Below are positions 47,652 through 53,534 of a stretch of DNA of 53,534 bases, one piece after another. The DNA lies in the NCBI GenBank assembly GCA_937891045.1, contig CALBEV010000131.1:1-53534 (forward strand). Reading direction: 5' to 3'. Every line of letters begins with the position of its first letter. Position 1 is the first letter of the stretch. The notes under the pieces are model-generated. The model had not been told where the DNA came from. It was given only the letters and a program-made list of their open reading frames with translations, and made no database searches. The position numbers were made by a program, and so were the translations under genes. This DNA is from an uncultured Burkholderiales bacterium (lineage in GTDB: Bacteria > Pseudomonadota > Gammaproteobacteria > Burkholderiales > Burkholderiaceae).

Positions 47652-48064
47652 AAACCAAGAAGACAGGGCTCCTCGTGCTGTGCAGCTGTTTGCTGCTGGG
47701 TCAAAGCACATGGACCTTGGCGCAAGACAAGCCTCATGTGTTTTTGGGCCGCTTCCCATGTGAGGCCAATCAAATCGTCAGCTTGCAAGAAGTGCCGAAT
47801 GCGCCTGGGCAGTACTTGCTGCATTTCAAAAAATTCAAATTCAAATTGGTGGCTGTGTCCACCTACTCTGGTGTGGTGCGACTTGAAGATCCTTTCACTG
47901 GCGCCACCTGGGTACAACTCAACAGCAAATCGATGCTGATGGACAGCCGACGTGGCCAGCGCTTGGTCGACGACTGCCAACACCCATCGCAAAAAGCCAT
48001 GGCCGAGGCGATGAAAACCACACCTGACCAACCCTTGATTGAGGTTGATGCGGCGAACCGTTGA
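47648..48064 (+). CDS. Small exported protein of unknown function
   Basis: 138 residues from ATG 47648, which overlaps the CitE-like stop (ATGA). The frame is open further upstream, but that part has no ribosome binding site and lies inside the previous gene. A signal peptide is clear: MKTKKTG, a hydrophobic core and a cleavage site near TLA-QDKP (25-26). The mature part has two cysteines (38 and 110), likely to form a disulfide, and a beta-rich pattern (YLLHFKKFKFKLVAV). No family is recognised. Translational coupling to a cytosolic lyase and closeness to acnB (25 bases) are unexplained. Confidence 0.8.
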   Translation: MKTKKTGLLVLCSCLLLGQSTWTLAQDKPHVFLGRFPCEANQIVSLQEVPNAPGQYLLHFKKFKFKLVAVSTYSGVVRLEDPFTGATWVQLNSKSMLMDSRRGQRLVDDCQHPSQKAMAEAMKTTPDQPLIEVDAANR

Positions 48065-48089
48065 TTGATTTATTTTTCAGGAGAAGACC

Positions 48090-50681
48090 ATGTTGAAAGC
48101 TTACCGAGACCACGCTGCCGAACGCGCCGCTTTGGGCATCCCCCCGCTGCCCTTGGATGCGAAACAAACTGCTGAATTGATCGAACTGATCAAGAGCCCG
48201 CCCGCTGGCGAAGATGCTTTCCTGATGGACCTGCTGACCCACCGCGTGCCTCCCGGTGTGGACGATGCGGCCAAAGTGAAAGCCTCGTTTTTGGCCGCGG
48301 TAGGCCATGGCGAATTGAAAGTCGGTTTGATCTCCAAGGCCAAAGCCACCGAGTTACTGGGCACCATGGTGGGTGGCTACAACGTGCACCCGCTCATCGA
48401 GTTGCTCGACGACCCTGACGTGGCTGGTGTGGCGGCTGAGGCTTTGAAGAAAACCTTGTTGATGTTCGACTTCTTCAACGACGTGGCAGACAAGGCCAAA
48501 GCGGGCAATGCCAAAGCCAAGGAAGTGATGCAAAGCTGGGCGGATGCCGAGTGGTTCACCAGCCGCCACGAAGTAGACAAAAAAATCACGGTCACCGTGT
48601 TCAAGGTGCCCGGCGAAACCAACACCGACGATTTGTCACCCGCGCCAGATGCTTGGAGCCGCCCCGACATTCCGTTGCACTATCTGGCGATGCTGAAAAA
48701 CACCCGCGAAGGCGCAGCCTTCAAGCCTGAAGAAGACGGCAAACGCGGCCCCATGCAGTTCATTGAAGACCTGAAGAAAAAAGGCCATTTGGTGGCTTAT
48801 GTGGGCGATGTGGTGGGCACGGGCTCCAGCCGCAAATCGGCCACCAACAGCGTGATTTGGGCCACCGGCCAAGACATTCCCTTCGTGCCCAACAAGCGTT
48901 TCGGTGGTGTGACTTTGGGCGGCAAGATCGCGCCCATTTTCTTCAACACCCAAGAAGACTCGGGTGCCTTGCCCATTGAAGTCGATGTCTCAAAGTTGGA
49001 GATGGGCGACGTCATCGACATCCTACCTTATGAAGGCAAGATCATGAAAAAAGGCACCACCCTCACCGAGTTCAAGTTGAAAAGCGATGTGCTGTTTGAT
49101 GAAGTCCGTGCTGGCGGTCGCATCAACCTGATCATTGGCCGCTCACTCACCGCCAAAGCGCGTGAGTTTTTGGGCTTGCCTGCTTCCACCGTGTTCCGTT
49201 TGCCGTCTGTTCCCGCAACCACCAAAGCTGGCTTCACGCTGGCGCAAAAAATGGTGGGCCGTGCGGTTGGTTTGCCTGAGGGCCAAGGCGTTCGCCCCGG
49301 CACCTACTGCGAACCCAAAATGACCACCGTTGGCTCGCAAGACACCACCGGCCCGATGACCCGCGACGAGTTGAAAGACTTGGCCTGCTTGGGTTTCAGC
49401 GCCGACATGGTGATGCAGTCCTTCTGCCACACCGCCGCTTATCCCAAGTCGGTGGATGTGAAAACCCACCGCGAATTGCCCGCCTTCATCAGCAACCGCG
49501 GCGGCGTGGCACTGCGTCCTGGTGACGGCGTGATCCACTCCTGGCTCAACCGTTTGCTGTTGCCCGACACCGTGGGCACCGGTGGCGACTCGCACACCCG
49601 TTTCCCCATCGGCATTTCTTTCCCGGCCGGTTCCGGTTTGGTGGCCTTTGGGGCTGCCACCGGTGTGATGCCTTTGGACATGCCCGAGTCGGTGTTGGTC
49701 CGCTTCAAAGGCGAGATGCAACCCGGCGTCACCTTGCGTGATCTGGTGCATGCGATTCCTTTGTACGGCATCAAGAAGGGTTTGTTGACGGTGGCCAAGG
49801 CTGGCAAGATCAACGAGTTCTCGGGCCGTATTTTGGAAATCGAAGGCCTGCCGAATTTGAAAGTGGAACAAGCATTTGAGTTGTCTGATGCGTCTGCCGA
49901 GCGCTCGGCTGCTGGTTGCACCATCAAGCTGAACAAAGAGCCGATCATTGAATATTTAAATTCAAATGTGGTGCTGATGAAAAACATGATTGCCGATGGT
50001 TATGCCGATGCACGCACTTTGGCGCGTCGCATCGAGAAAGTGGAGGCTTGGTTGGCCAAGCCCGAACTGCTTGAAGCCGACAAAGACGCTGAGTACGCGC
50101 ATGTGATTGAAATCGACATGAATGAGATCAAAGAACCGATTCTGTGTTGCCCGAACGACCCAGATGACGCCAAGTTCTTGTCCGAAGTGGCTGGCACCAA
50201 GATCGACGAAGCCTTCATTGGTTCTTGCATGACCAACATCGGCCACTTCCGTGCCGCCGCCAAACTGTTGGGTGGTCAACGCGATATTCCGGTCAAGCTC
50301 TGGGTGGCCCCGCCCACCAAAATGGACGAAAGCGAGCTCATCAAGGAAGGCCATTACGCTGCCTTTGGCACAGCGGGTGCACGCACCGAAATGCCCGGTT
50401 GCAGTTTGTGCATGGGCAACCAAGCGCAGGTGCGCGAGGGTGCGACCGTGGTGTCAACATCCACGCGCAACTTCCCCAACCGCTTGGGCAAAAACACCAA
50501 CGTGTTTTTGGCCTCGGCTGAATTGGCGGCGATTGCGTCCAAGCTGGGCCACATCCCCACAGTGGCCGAGTACCACGAAGCCATGGGCATCGTGAACAAA
50601 GACGGCGCGGCCATCTACAAGTACTTGAACTTCAACCAGATTGACGAGTACGTGGAAAACGCGAAAACAGTGACGGCCTGA
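48090..50681 (+). CDS. acnB: Aconitate hydratase B
   Basis: Interconverts citrate and isocitrate through a [4Fe-4S] cluster. 863 residues; the N terminus [21 protein letters not shown], the HEAT-like first domain and the swivel domain ([22 protein letters not shown]) fit AcnB rather than AcnA. Cluster ligands are Cys713 ([10 protein letters not shown]), Cys771 and Cys774 (GCSLCMGN). A Shine-Dalgarno (CAGGAGAAG) precedes the ATG. It follows the exported protein by 25 bases and likely belongs to the mdh transcript. A GGCAAG-G-CTTGCC repeat just after the stop has no T run. Confidence 0.97.
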   Translation: MLKAYRDHAAERAALGIPPLPLDAKQTAELIELIKSPPAGEDAFLMDLLTHRVPPGVDDAAKVKASFLAAVGHGELKVGLISKAKATELLGTMVGGYNVHPLIELLDDPDVAGVAAEALKKTLLMFDFFNDVADKAKAGNAKAKEVMQSWADAEWFTSRHEVDKKITVTVFKVPGETNTDDLSPAPDAWSRPDIPLHYLAMLKNTREGAAFKPEEDGKRGPMQFIEDLKKKGHLVAYVGDVVGTGSSRKSATNSVIWATGQDIPFVPNKRFGGVTLGGKIAPIFFNTQEDSGALPIEVDVSKLEMGDVIDILPYEGKIMKKGTTLTEFKLKSDVLFDEVRAGGRINLIIGRSLTAKAREFLGLPASTVFRLPSVPATTKAGFTLAQKMVGRAVGLPEGQGVRPGTYCEPKMTTVGSQDTTGPMTRDELKDLACLGFSADMVMQSFCHTAAYPKSVDVKTHRELPAFISNRGGVALRPGDGVIHSWLNRLLLPDTVGTGGDSHTRFPIGISFPAGSGLVAFGAATGVMPLDMPESVLVRFKGEMQPGVTLRDLVHAIPLYGIKKGLLTVAKAGKINEFSGRILEIEGLPNLKVEQAFELSDASAERSAAGCTIKLNKEPIIEYLNSNVVLMKNMIADGYADARTLARRIEKVEAWLAKPELLEADKDAEYAHVIEIDMNEIKEPILCCPNDPDDAKFLSEVAGTKIDEAFIGSCMTNIGHFRAAAKLLGGQRDIPVKLWVAPPTKMDESELIKEGHYAAFGTAGARTEMPGCSLCMGNQAQVREGATVVSTSTRNFPNRLGKNTNVFLASAELAAIASKLGHIPTVAEYHEAMGIVNKDGAAIYKYLNFNQIDEYVENAKTVTA

Positions 50682-50725
50682 GGCAAGGCTTGCCGGGGCG
50701 CGTGGTCTGTGGCCTCAAGGGGCGG

Positions 50726-51658
50726 TCAAGGCCGTGTGGCAGTTGCGCCAAAACTGGCCACGACGCCAACTTTGGCGCGGTCGCGGGCCAAGGCCTCGCG
50801 TTCGCTGGCGCGGCGGAAAAACACCGTCACGATGCTGGAACTGATGACGATGAACAGCGAATACAACACTGGTATCAACAGCACGTCTTGTTGGCGTGGG
50901 CCAGAGATGCTGATCGTCACAATCAGAATGGCCAGTGGGCCATTTTGGATACCGGTTTCCAAGGCGATGGTGCGGCTGCGGTTGGGGTCCTGCTTCAGGA
51001 GTCGCGCCAGAACGTATCCCAAGGCCATACCGACCAGGCCCAGGCCAATGGCACCAAGATAGACATTGAGTGGTGTATCTAGCAGAAGCTGGTGGTTGCG
51101 CGGAATCCAAGTGACTACCAGGAAGAGGATCACCGCAATGCCCATGATTCCGCCAAACAGTTCCAGGGTGGCACCAACATTGGGGTTGGCCTTGCGCAGC
51201 ACCATGCCAATGATGGTTGGCACCAGTAACACCACCAGCACCTGGGCCACATTGGCAGCTGGAATGGTGTAGTCGCCTTCATAGCCAGCCAATCCCGAAT
51301 AAAAAGCCAAGGTGGCAGGCACCATGCCCAGCGCCACCAGCGTGGAGACACTGGTCATCATGATGGAAAGTGCCAGGACCGCTTTGCTGAAGTAAGTGAA
51401 GATGTTGGAGGTGGTGCCACCGGGCATGCAACCCATCAGAATCAGTCCCACCGCAATTGCTGGTGGCAGGCCCAGTACTTGGGCCAGTGCAAAGCCAAGC
51501 GCAGGCATGATGCCGTACTGGCAGACCAGCCCGACGATCACACCCTTGGGCTTGCGAAAGGCGATCAAAAAGTCGCGCCAGGTCAGCGAGGCGCCCATGC
51601 CCAGCATGATGATCATCATCATGAAGCCGAGCAACTTGGTTTCAAATTCGGTCACCAT
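50726..51658 (-). CDS. Bile acid:sodium symporter family transporter
   Basis: 310-residue integral membrane protein of the SBF/BASS family (PF01758-like). About nine to ten hydrophobic helices are visible. The family motifs GMGASLTWRDFLIAFRKPK near the N terminus and LMGCMPGGTTSNIFTYFSKAVLALSI (crossover helix, sodium/substrate site) are clear. Members carry organic anions such as bile acids, pantoate or other carboxylates; the substrate here cannot be told. It converges on acnB and lies 41 bases after the acyl-CoA ligase on the same strand, so the two may form an operon. Confidence 0.9.
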   Translation of the reverse strand: MVTEFETKLLGFMMMIIMLGMGASLTWRDFLIAFRKPKGVIVGLVCQYGIMPALGFALAQVLGLPPAIAVGLILMGCMPGGTTSNIFTYFSKAVLALSIMMTSVSTLVALGMVPATLAFYSGLAGYEGDYTIPAANVAQVLVVLLVPTIIGMVLRKANPNVGATLELFGGIMGIAVILFLVVTWIPRNHQLLLDTPLNVYLGAIGLGLVGMALGYVLARLLKQDPNRSRTIALETGIQNGPLAILIVTISISGPRQQDVLLIPVLYSLFIVISSSIVTVFFRRASEREALARDRAKVGVVASFGATATRP

Positions 51659-51699
51659 GGGGTGTTCTCCGCAATATCGTTGGGGTGGGGCGCGGACGC

Positions 51700-53469
51700 T
51701 CAGGAGCGCTGGGCACCGAGTTCGGCCAGGGCTTCGGCGCGCAGTTCCTTGCGCAACACCTTGCCGATGGGCGATTTAGGCAGCTCATCGCGCACGATCA
51801 CTTGGCGCGGTACTTTGTAGGCAGTGAGTTGTTTTTTGCAGTGGGCAACCACCTCCTCAGCACTCACGTCGCCTGCGTGGTCTGGGTTAGGCACGACATA
51901 GGCTCGCACCGCTTCGCCGGTTGTTTCGTCGGGCACGCCGATCACAGCCACTTCCAGCACCGAGGGCATCTGCGCGATCGCATCTTCCACTTCGTTGGGG
52001 TAGACGTTGAAACCCGAGACCAGCACCATGTCCTTCTTGCGGTCCACAATGCGCAGAAAGCCTTCGCGGTCCATCACAGCGATGTCGCCGGTGGCCAACC
52101 AGCCATCTTGTAGCACCTTGGCAGTTTCTTCCGCCTGGCCCCAGTAGCCTTGCATCACTTGCGGCCCTTTGACCTGAATTTCACCAGGCTCTTCAGCGGC
52201 CACCACATCACCTGCATCATTGACCAAACGCACATGCGTGCCCGGCGCCGGAATGCCGATGCTGCTGTTGCGAGGTGTGCCCGACAGCGGGTTGAAGCTG
52301 ACCACGGGCGAAGTTTCTGTCAGGCCATAGCCTTCGGCGATCGGCGTCTGGGTGACTTGGCGCCAGCGTTCAGCCACCGCTTGGTGCAGCGCTGTGCCAC
52401 CAGCAATCGAGGCCTTGAGCTGTTTGGGCGGATAGGCGAGAAACCATTCCTCGTTGAGCAGGCCGTTGTAGAGCGTGTTGACCCCCGTCATCCAGGTGAT
52501 CGGGTTGTTTTCGATGGCGCGTTGCAGGTTCTGCACCGGACGCGGGCTGGGCACCAGCACATTGTGCGCCCCGATCACCAAGAAGCCGAGCAAATTGGCC
52601 GTGAAGGCGAAGATGTGATACAGCGGCAAGGCCGTGAGCACACACTCTTGGCCTGCCCGCATGTGGGTAGCGCCCATGGCCAGCATCTGGTTGACGTTGT
52701 GCAGCAGGTTGCTGTGCGTCAGCATCGCGCCCTTGCTGACCCCCGTGGTGCCGCCGGTGTACTGGAGGGCGGCCAGATCGCCGGGACCGACGCCCTCCCA
52801 GTAGCGTCGCGCCGGGGTTTGCGACAGCGTCGCTGCGCCGCGTTTCAAGGCTGGCGCCAGCCGCTCGTGGGGGACGGTGATTGGCGGCAAGACCCGGCTC
52901 CAAACCTTTTGCACCGAGCGCACCACCGCACGCGGCACCGCTGGAAAGAAGGCGGTCACATCGGCCAGCACCACGTGCTTGAGGCCGGTGGCTTGCAGCA
53001 CAGCGGGCAGCTTGTCGGCAAACATATCGATGATCACCAGCGCCTGCGCACCCGCATCCTTGAGCTGGTGCACCATTTCTTTTTCGGTGTAGAGCGGGTT
53101 GGTGTTGACCAGCACACAACCGGCCTTGAAGACGCCAAACGCCACCACCGGGTAGGCCAGACAGTTGGGCAGTTGAACCGCAACCCGGTCACCCGCCTGC
53201 AGGCCCAACACGCCGCGCAGGTAGCCGGCAAATGCGTCAGACAGCGTGTCAACCTCGGCAAAGCCCAGACTACCGTTCATGCCGTTGGGTACCACACAGG
53301 TGAATGCGGCCTGCTTGGGCGCAGACTGGGCATAGCGGCTGCAGGCCTCGTGCACCAGCGCGGCCAGGCTGGCGTGGGTGGGTGGGTTGAGCTCGGGCGC
53401 GATGCCCGCCTTGTCGTAGGCGGCACGCCAAGGCGCATCGTGTGGGGTGGAGATGTCTGAGGCAATCAT
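51700..53469 (-). CDS. fadD: Long-chain fatty acid-CoA ligase (AMP-binding)
   Basis: 589-residue adenylate-forming enzyme activating fatty acids with ATP and CoA. Motifs: the P-loop-like LQYTGGTTGVSKGAMLTHSNL (about 232-252), GYGLTETSPVVSFNP (about 380), GDIAVMDREGFLRIVDRKKDMV (about 462) and the catalytic lysine in LPKSPIGKVLRKELR (about 570). The length and motifs fit FadD-type ligases; other acyl-CoA synthetases with related substrates cannot be excluded. Leucine codons here are mostly CTG, unlike the TTG-rich genes earlier in the window. The remaining 65 bases at the window edge hold its promoter region but no clear consensus. Confidence 0.88.
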   Translation of the reverse strand: MIASDISTPHDAPWRAAYDKAGIAPELNPPTHASLAALVHEACSRYAQSAPKQAAFTCVVPNGMNGSLGFAEVDTLSDAFAGYLRGVLGLQAGDRVAVQLPNCLAYPVVAFGVFKAGCVLVNTNPLYTEKEMVHQLKDAGAQALVIIDMFADKLPAVLQATGLKHVVLADVTAFFPAVPRAVVRSVQKVWSRVLPPITVPHERLAPALKRGAATLSQTPARRYWEGVGPGDLAALQYTGGTTGVSKGAMLTHSNLLHNVNQMLAMGATHMRAGQECVLTALPLYHIFAFTANLLGFLVIGAHNVLVPSPRPVQNLQRAIENNPITWMTGVNTLYNGLLNEEWFLAYPPKQLKASIAGGTALHQAVAERWRQVTQTPIAEGYGLTETSPVVSFNPLSGTPRNSSIGIPAPGTHVRLVNDAGDVVAAEEPGEIQVKGPQVMQGYWGQAEETAKVLQDGWLATGDIAVMDREGFLRIVDRKKDMVLVSGFNVYPNEVEDAIAQMPSVLEVAVIGVPDETTGEAVRAYVVPNPDHAGDVSAEEVVAHCKKQLTAYKVPRQVIVRDELPKSPIGKVLRKELRAEALAELGAQRS

Positions 53470-53534
53470 GGTGTGCGATTGTCACCATAAATGCACCTTG
53501 ATCTGAAAAATCACAGCCTGCGGCTGCCAGTATT

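Overview
The window is chromosomal DNA from a betaproteobacterium of the order Burkholderiales, most likely family Comamonadaceae (Limnohabitans/Rhodoferax-like). This is inferred from the housekeeping gene order (lepA-lepB-rnc-era-recO-pdxJ-acpS-nagZ; leuC-leuD-leuB-asd-fimV-truA-trpF-trpB-trpA-accD; gltA-sdhEBADC-gntR-mdh-acnB), the class II lysyl-tRNA synthetase and the frequent use of TTG for leucine. No rRNA, tRNA, CRISPR array, transposase or phage gene was seen, and no gap of 300 bases or more lacks a gene.

Layout. 1-7493: a terminator from an upstream gene, then an eight-gene plus-strand operon for translation, secretion and cofactors, with genes coupled by short overlaps. 7598-9700: a small zinc-ribbon protein, lysS (minus) and a small conserved DUF3297-type protein. 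9701-26605: an accessory surface-adhesion module. It holds a giant (~4,030-residue) repeat adhesin on the plus strand, facing a minus-strand type I secretion operon (TolC-like outer membrane protein, LapB-like ABC exporter, HlyD-like adaptor). 26740-34155 (minus): accD, trpA, trpB, trpF, truA, a short fimV and asd. 34156-35470: a putative threonine-rich leader peptide before asd, a vapBC toxin-antitoxin pair and a small secreted protein gene. 35485-40904 (minus): leuB, leuD, leuC, galU, gltA. 40948-44585 (minus): sdhE, sdhB, sdhA, sdhD, sdhC. 44703-50681: a GntR/UTRA regulator divergent from mdh, a CitE-like lyase, a small exported protein and acnB. 50726-53469 (minus): a bile acid:sodium symporter-family transporter and a long-chain acyl-CoA ligase.

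How the genes work together. Citrate synthase, aconitase, succinate dehydrogenase and malate dehydrogenase lie in one ~11 kb block around a GntR regulator, which is therefore the natural candidate for their control. The leucine, tryptophan and aspartate-family genes form long co-directional runs. The adhesin ends in RTX repeats and a type I secretion signal and lies beside its probable exporter, so the two likely form one biofilm/attachment system.

The most notable observations are these. (1) The adhesin is interrupted by two frameshifts and the TolC-like gene by one, while every other gene looks intact. (2) The adhesin contains an unusual ~480-residue alpha-helical segment near its N terminus. 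(3) An AU-rich stem-loop lies just upstream of the adhesin. (4) A 25-codon ORF with five consecutive threonine codons precedes asd, with RNA segments that could fold alternatively and mask the asd ribosome binding site.
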